Translations under genes and position numbers: made by a program
Assembly: GCA_023246325.1 (NCBI GenBank)
Contig: JAHFIO010000019.1
Span: 1-11,647, forward strand
DNA from: Candidatus Uhrbacteria bacterium
GTDB taxonomy: Bacteria; Patescibacteriota; Patescibacteriia; 2-12-FULL-60-25
Length of the DNA: 11,647 nucleotides
Reading direction: 5' to 3'
The notes under the pieces: generated by a model
The model's input: the letters and a program-made list of their open reading frames with translations, nothing else
Database searches by the model: none
Told to the model about the DNA's origin: nothing
Shown: one piece after another, positions 1-5,689 of the stretch
How positions within the stretch are numbered: position 1 is the stretch's first letter
How the letters are laid out: every line of letters starts with the position of its first letter

Positions 1-446
1 AATTTTAAAACAAGAAGTGGATTCGGATTAAAAGAAGAAAAAAGTGAAAGAATATGAGCAAAAAAAAGTGAAAGCGCAGGAAATACAAGTGGTAATTGCG
101 GTTTCCATATACTATCATGGCACTTCAACCATAAAAATAATACGCGTAACCCCCAACCGAATAAAGCAAATATACAAATAACTTCGCCTATACTCACATC
201 AATGGACCCACCAAATGCTGCACGACCGATACGCAAATTTCCAGTACCAAGCGAAACCATTAAACCCAAAAAAGGCGTGAACGCGATTCCAGCATAAAAA
301 ACAAGATATGGCGCACGATATGAAAGTAAAATTCCTATTATAATAATAAGTACGGTAATAGGATATACCGACATAGACGTGGTAACAAAAAAAATAGATA
401 CAACGAGTACAATAAAGATGGACCAAGTAATTGCAGATAATTTCAT
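1..446 (-). CDS. O-antigen ligase/polymerase-like membrane protein (N-terminal part)
   Basis: The frame is open from an ATG at 446 to the window edge with no stop (148 codons, MKLSAITWSI...), so this is a 5' fragment. It is very hydrophobic. I see about five membrane segments, near residues 6-24, 28-46, 48-67, 84-108 and 121-140, with short loops and a basic stretch around 70-77 (NLRIGRAA). The series of closely spaced helices next to a glycosyltransferase fits the Wzy/WaaL O-antigen ligase or polymerase superfamily, which joins or polymerises lipid-linked sugar chains at the outer face of the membrane. The catalytic loop of that family would lie beyond the window, so the assignment rests on topology and context. 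Its ATG overlaps the TGA of the upstream GT4 gene (ATGA, 443-446), indicating translational coupling. It could instead be a flippase or another polytopic protein. That it is a real membrane protein gene is near certain. Confidence 0.7.
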   Translation of the reverse strand, partial: MKLSAITWSIFIVLVVSIFFVTTSMSVYPITVLIIIIGILLSYRAPYLVFYAGIAFTPFLGLMVSLGTGNLRIGRAAFGGSIDVSIGEVICIFALFGWGLRVLFLWLKCHDSIWKPQLPLVFPALSLFFAHILSLFSSFNPNPLLVLK

Positions 447-1540
447 GACCAATGTGTGAGTGCGACAAGAGTTTTTTTCGCCGCCTCTCCCCAAGTATAT
501 CGCGATGCACGCTCAATGCCTACTGTTCGTAATTGCGCCACCAAATCCGCATCCTGCCGAATACGTATCATATGCTCGGCGAGCGTTTGTATGTCGACTG
601 GATCATGATACAATGCTGCATCTCCTAAAATTTCAGATAGCACGGATATATTTGAGGAAATCACGGGTATACCACATGCCATAGCTTGCACAGGGGGAAT
701 ACCAAACCCTTCGTAAAATGCAGGATGCACAAGCGCGGTTGCTGCGCGAATCATGTGCGGTAATTCTGATTCTGGAATATATCCTTTTTCAATAATATCT
801 TTCGCATACGGTGAAGCATGAATTGCTTGAGAAATTTCTTCAAAACCATTCCCCGGAATACCAACAAGAAATAATTGGTGCTTCGTAGTATCAAGACCTG
901 TCTCAGCTGCCTTATAGATATTGAAAGCGCGAATCAAATTTAAAATATTTTTTTTCTTTTCTAAACGTCCAATATATAAAAAATAATTCTGTTTTTCTGT
1001 TATCTGGGGAAAATAAAATGCATGATCCACTCCATTATATGTCACAAAAATTTTTTCTGGATCAATGTCATATACATCCACGATTTCTTTTTTTGAAAAT
1101 TCAGAAACTGTTAATACACGAACATCGCGTTCTTTTATTTCGCGCATGGCAAATTCATGTATAGCTACTTGTCTTTTTTTATATACTGCAGGATACCTAT
1201 GAAACCCTATATCATGCACAGTTACAACAGTTTTTTTCGCGATAACTCGTGGCAAGGTTGAACCAGGCAACCACAATACATGTGATGGCACATGCATCAT
1301 TTCATATGACAGACGTATTTGCGTCCATCCATAGGGAAAAGGCCAATTCAATCTTTTTTCTTCCCAATTTTTTGGACTAATTTCAAGACCATTTTTTAAT
1401 CCGGTCGGTGTATACAGCGACCAGGTATTTGAATCCAAAGCGGTTATTTTTTTTAATTCCTGAATAATATGATATGCATACCATTCAACCCCAGTTTTAT
1501 TGGGTTTATTCGCACGCGAAGCTTCAATACCTATATGCAT
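443..1540 (-). CDS. GT4-family glycosyltransferase
   Basis: A 365-residue GT-B fold glycosyltransferase, a typical length for the family, expected to move a sugar from a nucleotide-sugar donor to a lipid-linked glycan on the cytoplasmic side of the membrane. The N-terminal acceptor domain starts with MHIGIEASRA, the usual opening beta strand, and contains VVTVHD near 105-110. The C-terminal Glycos_transf_1 domain starts near 185 with FLYIGRLEKKKN and contains HPAFYEGFGIPPVQAMACG at 272-290. In the EX7E donor-site motif the first Glu is E277, but the second position is Gln (Q285) instead of Glu. The start codon is supported by the N-terminal strand, but I see no Shine-Dalgarno sequence. A TACAAT box lies 6 nt upstream, so the mRNA may be leaderless. 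The stop overlaps the start of the O-antigen ligase-like gene. Donor and acceptor sugars cannot be told from sequence. Confidence 0.92.
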   Translation of the reverse strand: MHIGIEASRANKPNKTGVEWYAYHIIQELKKITALDSNTWSLYTPTGLKNGLEISPKNWEEKRLNWPFPYGWTQIRLSYEMMHVPSHVLWLPGSTLPRVIAKKTVVTVHDIGFHRYPAVYKKRQVAIHEFAMREIKERDVRVLTVSEFSKKEIVDVYDIDPEKIFVTYNGVDHAFYFPQITEKQNYFLYIGRLEKKKNILNLIRAFNIYKAAETGLDTTKHQLFLVGIPGNGFEEISQAIHASPYAKDIIEKGYIPESELPHMIRAATALVHPAFYEGFGIPPVQAMACGIPVISSNISVLSEILGDAALYHDPVDIQTLAEHMIRIRQDADLVAQLRTVGIERASRYTWGEAAKKTLVALTHWS

Positions 1541-1546
1541 TTTCGT

Positions 1547-1552
1547 ATTGTA
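1547..1552 (-). promoter_or_regulatory. Possible -10 box of a leaderless GT4 transcript
   Basis: On the minus strand TACAAT (within TATACAAT, 1554-1547) matches the -10 consensus at 5 of 6 positions and ends 6 nt before the GT4 ATG. Transcription would then begin at or next to the start codon. No convincing -35 hexamer stands at 16-18 bp, and no Shine-Dalgarno is present. This is a suggestion only. Confidence 0.3.
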
Positions 1553-1565
1553 TAGGAAATAAGTT

Positions 1566-1624
1566 CCAAAAGGAAGCTGCTACCAAAAAGCAAGCAGCTT
1601 CCTTTTTGGTAGCAGCTTGCTTTT
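1566..1624. repeat. Overlapping, mutually exclusive hairpins in the divergent spacer
   Basis: Three inverted-repeat pairings compete for the same bases. Hairpin A pairs 1566-1580 with 1594-1609 (core AGGAAGCTGC/GCAGCTTCCT) and is followed by a short T run on either strand. Hairpin B pairs 1574-1590 with 1602-1618 perfectly over 17 bp, with an 11-nt loop. Hairpin C pairs AAAAGCAAG with CTTGCTTTT (1616-1624). A direct repeat (AGCAGCTTCC.../AGCAGCTTGC...) underlies this. The block lies between the divergent GT4 and S53 genes, upstream of the likely S53 promoter. It could be a bidirectional terminator, an attenuator-like switch, or a small mobile-element remnant. The pairing is certain; the role is not. 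Confidence 0.75.
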
Positions 1625-1633
1625 GAGAATATC

Positions 1634-1662
1634 TTGACATAATGCAAAATACACAGTAGTCT
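1634..1662 (+). promoter_or_regulatory. Probable promoter of the first S53 gene
   Basis: A perfect TTGACA (-35) at 1634-1639 is followed 17 bp later by TAGTCT (1657-1662). The second hexamer is a weak -10 match that keeps only T1, A2 and T6. It sits just past the hairpin block and about 37 nt before the S53 start, and nothing else in the spacer looks better. The weak -10 limits confidence. Confidence 0.4.
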
Positions 1663-1689
1663 TTCAGCGCTACTTCGACATCAACCAAA

Positions 1690-1693
1690 GGAG
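1690..1693 (+). promoter_or_regulatory. Ribosome binding site of the first S53 gene
   Basis: GGAG within AAAGGAGA lies 6 nt before the ATG at 1700. It supports that start, which also gives a clean signal peptide. Confidence 0.8.
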
Positions 1694-1699
1694 ACATAC

Positions 1700-2902
1700 A
1701 TGTTCCGCACGCACACGTCACTTTCTCTCGCTACGCTTTTCATTCTTGCCTCGGCAGGATGCGGAAGCGAATCAATCGAGACAATAAACCATTCGCCGCC
1801 TGATGCAGATACGAATAAAGCGCATACGACTGATCCGAATACAAATGATCAGGATACGAATCCTGCCGATACAGAATCCGAAAAGATTCAAGTCAAAACG
1901 CATCTTCGCGTCAAACCAAATGCCACGACATCACCAACCGGTCTTAGCCCATCACAAATCAAAACCGTATACAACTTGCCCGCTACAGGCGGAATAGGCA
2001 CGGTCGCGATCATCGATGCATACGATGACCCAACAGCGGAAAAAGATTTGAACGTATATTCTACAATGTACGGACTCCCCTCTTGCACAACCGCAAATGG
2101 ATGTTTTGAAAAACATAAAATGTCCTCACGCATTTCTACAAATGCAGGATGGGCTCTCGAAATCGCGCTTGATACACAAGTCGTACATGGAATTGCACCC
2201 TATGCAAAAATCCTCCTTGTGGAAGCTCGAACAAATTCTGGTAACGATCTGCTTGCCGCCGTAAATTACGCGCGCCTGCGATCTGATGTCGTCGCCATTT
2301 CCATGTCATGGGGTTCGGGAGAATTTTCTGGTTCACCGGCATATGATTCCTATTTCACGTCAACGTATGATGCGAAATTTTTTGCCTCAACAGGCGACAA
2401 TGGCACTGGCGTTAGCTGGCCCGCGGTTTCCGCAAATGTCATAGCTGTGGGTGGCACAACCTTAACTTTCAATGTCAACGGCACCCTCAATGCAGAAACA
2501 GCTTGGGCAGGATCCGGCGGCGGTATCAGTCTCTATGTCCCAATGCCTACATATCAAGTCACATATGGATTGACCGGCACCACACGTCATATCCCAGATA
2601 TATCTGGAAATGCGGATCCAGCCTCTGGTTGGGCAATCTACGATTCAACGTCATATTATGGCCAAAAAGGTTGGTTCAATGTAGGTGGCACAAGCGCAAG
2701 CACACCAATGTGGGCTGCTATCCATGCTCTCTCGCATACAGCTTCACTTCCCCAGCTATATACTGATGCAGCGGCAGGATATAGCTCTTATTTCCGCGAC
2801 GTGACATCAGGAACCAATGGTACATGTGGAGTCGTTTGTACCGCCTCGGCAGGATACGACACCGTCACTGGCCTTGGGTCTCCCGTAACTTCAACTTTCT
2901 AA
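1700..2902 (+). CDS. S53 (sedolisin) peptidase, secreted, probable lipoprotein
   Basis: A 400-residue serine-carboxyl peptidase. Residues 1-20 are a signal peptide ending in SAGC, so Cys21 may be lipidated, although position -3 is Ser rather than Leu. A polar Asp/Thr/Asn-rich linker follows (about 22-65), then the S53 fold. The catalytic set is complete. E154 and D158 form the ExxxD motif (EIALD). D233 in ASTGDNG is the oxyanion Asp. S332 in GGTSASTP is the nucleophile. The C-terminal calcium-site region is recognisable: FRDVTSG with D367, then GYDTVTGLGSP from 385. The roughly 180-residue activation propeptide of classical sedolisins and kumamolisins is absent; only the linker precedes the fold. 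Four cysteines (129, 135, 376, 380) may form disulfides. GC is nearer 48% in a line I counted, against 35-38% in sampled lines of the right block. Four of the 11 ATCCTGCCG-type motifs lie in this gene. The next gene is a paralogue. Likely role: extracytoplasmic protein degradation; substrate unknown. Confidence 0.93.
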   Translation: MFRTHTSLSLATLFILASAGCGSESIETINHSPPDADTNKAHTTDPNTNDQDTNPADTESEKIQVKTHLRVKPNATTSPTGLSPSQIKTVYNLPATGGIGTVAIIDAYDDPTAEKDLNVYSTMYGLPSCTTANGCFEKHKMSSRISTNAGWALEIALDTQVVHGIAPYAKILLVEARTNSGNDLLAAVNYARLRSDVVAISMSWGSGEFSGSPAYDSYFTSTYDAKFFASTGDNGTGVSWPAVSANVIAVGGTTLTFNVNGTLNAETAWAGSGGGISLYVPMPTYQVTYGLTGTTRHIPDISGNADPASGWAIYDSTSYYGQKGWFNVGGTSASTPMWAAIHALSHTASLPQLYTDAAAGYSSYFRDVTSGTNGTCGVVCTASAGYDTVTGLGSPVTSTF

Positions 2903-2925
2903 CTGGCTTTCTTGCCAGTTTTTTT
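2901..2925 (+). terminator. Rho-independent terminator after the first S53 gene
   Basis: AACTGGC (2901-2907) pairs with GCCAGTT (2914-2920) around a 6-nt loop and runs into seven T. The 5' arm includes the last two bases of the TAA stop. A TTGCCA (2912-2917) inside it stands 17 bp from TACCCT (2935-2940) and may be the -35 of the next gene. Confidence 0.85.
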
Positions 2926-2948
2926 ATTTGCACGTACCCTTATCCTGC

Positions 2949-2953
2949 AGGAG
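2949..2953 (+). promoter_or_regulatory. Ribosome binding site of the second S53 gene
   Basis: AGGAG lies 7 nt before the ATG at 2961. It decides that start over the in-frame TTG at 2928, which has no such site and lies too close to the terminator. The site overlaps a one-mismatch copy of the repeated motif (ATCCTGCAG, 2942-2950). Confidence 0.85.
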
Positions 2954-2960
2954 TAAAAAA

Positions 2961-4097
2961 ATGAAATTAGTCAAACATGCATTCGTTATCCTATCCGTTC
3001 TTTTTACAATTCTCATATGTAGAAGCGATAAATCAGCGCTTGAAAAAGCAGATCGCTTAGAACGACTCAGCAAAATAATTGCGCGCCCACATGTCAAAAT
3101 GTATGGCATGGGTGATCTATACCCTCGTGGATATGCTCCACATGAAATTCGCAAAATGTATAATCTACCGCATATGGGTGGTAAAGGTACCATTGCACTC
3201 ATCCTGGCATATCATGCGCCAACATCAGAAAAAGATCTGAATATTTTTTCACGCAAATGGAATTTACCTTTATGTACAAAAGAAAATTTCTGTTTTACAC
3301 AACATAAAATGGTGGATGATATCGTAGTCGATGCTAATTGGGCTTTGGAATCCGCAATGGATGTTCAATGGGCACATGCAATTGCACCTGAAGCACGCAT
3401 CCTGCTGGTTGAAGCGAAATCTGCACAATTGGATGATTTGCTTCTCGCCGTCGACTATGCACGTAATCGCGCGGATGTTGTTGCGGTCTCTATGAGTTGG
3501 GGTTCGGAAGAATTTCCAGAAGAAACCGAAATCAACAATTATTTTGTAAGTCCGTATGGTGCAACATTTTTTGCCTCTTCAGGAGATGATGGAACCTTCG
3601 TAGGTTGGCCAGCAGTTTCGCCAAATGTCGTTGGTGTTGGTGGAACAACCTTGCGCATTAAATGGGATAATACATTTATTTCCGAAACAGCTTGGACAGG
3701 ATCTGGTGGCGGTATCAGCCAATATGAACCCATGCCTTTCTATCAAAAAGTTTTTGGCTTAAATGGTGAAAAGCGCTGTGTGCCCGATGTATCATTTAAC
3801 GGTGATTCAGAAACGGGTGTTGCGGTTTTTATGAGTCTGGAAAGTGCAGGATACCAAGGTTGGTATAAATTGGGAGGAACAAGTGCAGGTACACCAGCAT
3901 GGGCAGGAATTAAATCGCTCGGCTTATCTGCACAAAATGCAATATTTTATGAGGATGCAATGTCAAAGATTCTGTATCCTGCCGTATTCCGTGATATTAC
4001 GGAAGGCAAAAATGGCACATGTGGTGTGGTGTGTACGGCTCAAAAAGGGTATGACCATATAACCGGGCTTGGCAGTCCACTCGTCACGGTCTATTGA
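2961..4097 (+). CDS. S53 (sedolisin) peptidase, membrane-targeted paralogue
   Basis: A 378-residue paralogue of the preceding peptidase. Over residues 91-209 of the first protein I count about 71 of 119 identical by eye. The N-terminus has a basic start and a hydrophobic stretch (about 7-20) ending ILICRS. That is not a standard lipobox, because Ile stands at -1, so the protein may stay anchored or be cut at an unclear site. The Asp/Thr/Asn linker of the first copy is missing. Catalytic residues are all present: E130 and D134 (ESAMD), D209 (ASSGDD) and S308 (GGTSAGTP). The C-terminal calcium region is also present (FRDITEG at 343-349, then GYDHITGLGSP). There is no propeptide. Tandem duplication followed by divergence, with different surface targeting of the two copies, is the simplest reading. 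It ends in its own terminator. Substrate is unknown; scavenging or attack on host or prey proteins would suit a CPR lifestyle but is conjecture. Confidence 0.92.
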   Translation: MKLVKHAFVILSVLFTILICRSDKSALEKADRLERLSKIIARPHVKMYGMGDLYPRGYAPHEIRKMYNLPHMGGKGTIALILAYHAPTSEKDLNIFSRKWNLPLCTKENFCFTQHKMVDDIVVDANWALESAMDVQWAHAIAPEARILLVEAKSAQLDDLLLAVDYARNRADVVAVSMSWGSEEFPEETEINNYFVSPYGATFFASSGDDGTFVGWPAVSPNVVGVGGTTLRIKWDNTFISETAWTGSGGGISQYEPMPFYQKVFGLNGEKRCVPDVSFNGDSETGVAVFMSLESAGYQGWYKLGGTSAGTPAWAGIKSLGLSAQNAIFYEDAMSKILYPAVFRDITEGKNGTCGVVCTAQKGYDHITGLGSPLVTVY

Positions 4098-4114
4098 CAA
4101 ATAGACCGTTTTTT
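4086..4114 (+). terminator. Rho-independent terminator after the second S53 gene
   Basis: ACGGTCTAT (4086-4094) pairs with ATAGACCGT (4101-4109) around TGACAA, followed by six T. The TGA stop codon (4095-4097) lies in the loop. A perfect TTGACA (4094-4099) also lies there, 17 bp from TAGCGT, and could be a -35 for the next gene. Confidence 0.85.
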
Positions 4115-4129
4115 GTTAGCGTGATTTGT

Positions 4130-4134
4130 GGAGG
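4130..4134 (+). promoter_or_regulatory. Ribosome binding site of the 143-residue gene
   Basis: GGAGG stands 7 nt before the ATG at 4142. It settles the start at 4142 over the in-frame TTG at 4094, which is inside the preceding terminator. Confidence 0.85.
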
Positions 4135-4141
4135 TTTTTTC

Positions 4142-4573
4142 ATGAACATTTTCATTGGATTCTTGTTTTTTGTTGGGCTCATTTACAATGCATTTGTATT
4201 GAATATTTCACCTGATGCACACGGGCTTTTCTGTGCCATTGCTGGAGATTGTATTCTTTTCCTCATTGGGATACATCAGTATTGTTTTCACCTGCGAACC
4301 AAACAGGAAAAACAAAACCAAATTAATCGACAGCGTGAAATCACATTGCATATTCGTCGTGAAATACTCCTTATGGAGAAAATGGGACGTATACGTGACA
4401 CGAACAAAAAACTGAAATCTGTAGGATATGCTCTCGCAGAAGCAAAAATTAAATCCGTTATGAGTAGATATGAAATGGATCAACGCGCAATTCAGAATAA
4501 CCAAAAAATTGTGACCACTGGTCATATACCCGATCCCGATATCCGCATGCATATGCGAAGGATGATGAACTAA
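4142..4573 (+). CDS. Unrecognised small membrane protein with basic helical tail
   Basis: I do not recognise this 143-residue protein. Residues 3-21 (IFIGFLFFVGLIYNAFV...) and about 28-47 form two hydrophobic helices joined by a short loop (NISPDAHG), so it is probably a helical hairpin in the membrane with both ends on the same side. From about residue 50 the chain is polar, basic and predicted helical, possibly coiled coil to about 120 (KQEKQNQINRQREI...). It ends HIPDPDIRMHMRRMMN. The charged tail suggests the cytoplasm by the positive-inside rule. It is the last gene of the plus-strand island and has its own ribosome binding site and terminator. Its place after the two peptidases hints at a link, but nothing in the sequence proves one. 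Its good ribosome binding site and terminator make it very likely a real gene. Confidence 0.8.
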   Translation: MNIFIGFLFFVGLIYNAFVLNISPDAHGLFCAIAGDCILFLIGIHQYCFHLRTKQEKQNQINRQREITLHIRREILLMEKMGRIRDTNKKLKSVGYALAEAKIKSVMSRYEMDQRAIQNNQKIVTTGHIPDPDIRMHMRRMMN

Positions 4574-4589
4574 TATCATCCTTTTTTTT
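4558..4589 (+). terminator. Rho-independent terminator enclosing the stop of the 143-residue gene
   Basis: AAGGATGAT (4558-4566) pairs with ATCATCCTT (4575-4583) around an 8-nt loop containing most of the TAA stop context, then a run of eight T (4582-4589). The 5' arm encodes the last residues of the protein. Confidence 0.85.
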
Positions 4590-4590
4590 A

Positions 4591-4659
4591 TGGGGTCAGG
4601 CACCAAACTGTGGATAAGTTTTTTAATAAAACTTCTCCACAGTTTGGTGCCTGACCCCA
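4591..4659. mobile_element. 69-bp near-perfect palindrome (REP/MITE-like) between convergent genes
   Basis: Arms 4591-4622 and 4628-4659 are 32 bp each with a single mismatch and a 5-nt loop (TTAAT). The ends read TGGGGTCAGGCACC and its complement. It fills the gap between the terminator of the 143-residue gene and the mreB stop, leaving 1 nt on each side. Neither flank supplies a T run in the right place, so it is not a classic terminator, though it may block transcripts from both sides. From memory, similar GGGGTCAGGCACC palindromes occur scattered in other bacterial genomes, some with IS200/REP-type Y1 transposases; I could not verify this. No transposase gene is in the window. Confidence 0.6.
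4609..4617 (-). promoter_or_regulatory. DnaA-box-like 9-mer inside the palindrome
   Basis: TGTGGATAA is the exact complement of the classical DnaA box TTATCCACA. The opposite arm has TTCTCCACA (4633-4641), one mismatch away. I noticed no other perfect copy in the window, so this is not an origin by itself. Confidence 0.3.
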
Positions 4660-4660
4660 A

Positions 4661-5671
4661 TTACGACGAAAAAATACTTCGCTTGAATGATTCTAAATTT
4701 TCTAAAGCAATTCCCGTTCCACGCGCAACACATAATTGTGGATTATCCGCAACCATAACAGGTACGCCTGTTGCTTCAGAAAATAATCTATCTAAATCTC
4801 GTAATTGCGAAGAGCCACCGCTTAATACCATTCCTTTTTCCATAACATCCGCGCTCAGTTCAGGCGGAGTTAAATTTAAAACATATTTTATTTTTTCAAT
4901 AATACCTTGCAGCTCATGTTGAATTGCATCCGTTACATCATCACTTGTTACGGTAATAATACGTGGCAATCCAGAAATCATATCTCGCCCTTTCGCTTGT
5001 TTCTCTAATTTCTCGGCCAAATATAATGCAGAACCAATTTGAATTTTTATTTCTTCCGCCGTGCGTTCTCCAATCATTAAACCATATTTACGACGAATAT
5101 GTTCTTGAATTGCAGCGTCTAATTTATTTCCACCAATACGAACTGAAGAAGACGCAACAATACCTCCTAAAGAAATAACTGCTATTTCAGAAGTTCCCCC
5201 ACCAATATCAACTATCATATGTCCAGATGGATTTCCAATGGGAATATCTGCACCAATAGCAGCCACCACAGGTTCTTTAATAATATATGCAGCTCGAGCT
5301 CCAGCTGAAATTGTAGCATCAATAACCGCACGACGTTCGGTAGAAGTAATGCCTCCAGGCACGGCAACCATTACTTCAGGACGAAACAATCTCACACCTC
5401 CTAAAGCTTTATTTATAAAATAACGTAACATCGCTTCTGTTGTTCTATAATCTGCAATAACTCCATCCCGCAAAGGACGTTTCGCAACAATGGTATCTGG
5501 CGTGCGACCAATCATTTCTTTTGCATCTTTTCCTACCGCCAAAACACGTTTATCTGCCAAAGAAATTGCAACAACTGAAGGCTCATTCAAAATGATTCCT
5601 TTTTTAGGAACATATACAAGCACCGTGGTAGTGCCAAGATCTATACCAATTTTTTTTGTAATGCCGAACAT
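4661..5671 (-). CDS. mreB: Rod-shape-determining actin homologue MreB
   Basis: A 336-residue MreB of normal length. It polymerises under the membrane in an ATP-dependent way and guides the cell-wall elongation machinery. Signatures in order: phosphate-1 loop IGIDLGTTT at 8-16; EPSVVAI at 30-36; RPLRDGVIADY at 65-75; VPGGITSTERRAV at 104-116; phosphate-2 loop IVDIGGGTSEIAV at 153-165; adenosine motif GMVLSGGSSQL at 280-290. The start at 5671 gives the standard MreB N-terminus. It follows the DUF4012 gene by 18 nt, so it is probably the last gene of the long minus-strand operon. The only purine-rich site upstream is AGGA inside a motif copy (complement of 5683-5691), 12 nt from the ATG, rather far for a Shine-Dalgarno. 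mreC, mreD, rodA and pbp2 are not next to it. It has no copy of the repeated ATCCTGC core. Confidence 0.97.
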   Translation of the reverse strand: MFGITKKIGIDLGTTTVLVYVPKKGIILNEPSVVAISLADKRVLAVGKDAKEMIGRTPDTIVAKRPLRDGVIADYRTTEAMLRYFINKALGGVRLFRPEVMVAVPGGITSTERRAVIDATISAGARAAYIIKEPVVAAIGADIPIGNPSGHMIVDIGGGTSEIAVISLGGIVASSSVRIGGNKLDAAIQEHIRRKYGLMIGERTAEEIKIQIGSALYLAEKLEKQAKGRDMISGLPRIITVTSDDVTDAIQHELQGIIEKIKYVLNLTPPELSADVMEKGMVLSGGSSQLRDLDRLFSEATGVPVMVADNPQLCVARGTGIALENLESFKRSIFSS

Positions 5672-5689
5672 AGAAATGCCGAATCCTGC

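Noticed and set aside
199..516. 105-codon minus-strand frame overlapping the left two genes
   Set aside because: It is out of frame with the O-antigen ligase-like gene, whose ATG overlaps the GT4 stop and whose frame stays open to the edge.
2928..2960. TTG start upstream of the second S53 gene
   Set aside because: It lies just past the terminator and has no ribosome binding site. The ATG at 2961 has AGGAG 7 nt upstream and gives a normal signal sequence.
4208..4922. Two opposing frames that both begin MGSGTKLW around the palindrome
   Set aside because: Their shared N-terminus is produced by the inverted repeat. The remainder is antisense to the 143-residue gene and to mreB.
5650..5657. Eight-base homopolymer near the start of mreB as a phase-variation tract
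   Set aside because: Runs of six to nine A or T are common throughout this AT-rich window, including inside several intact genes, so there is no special signal here.
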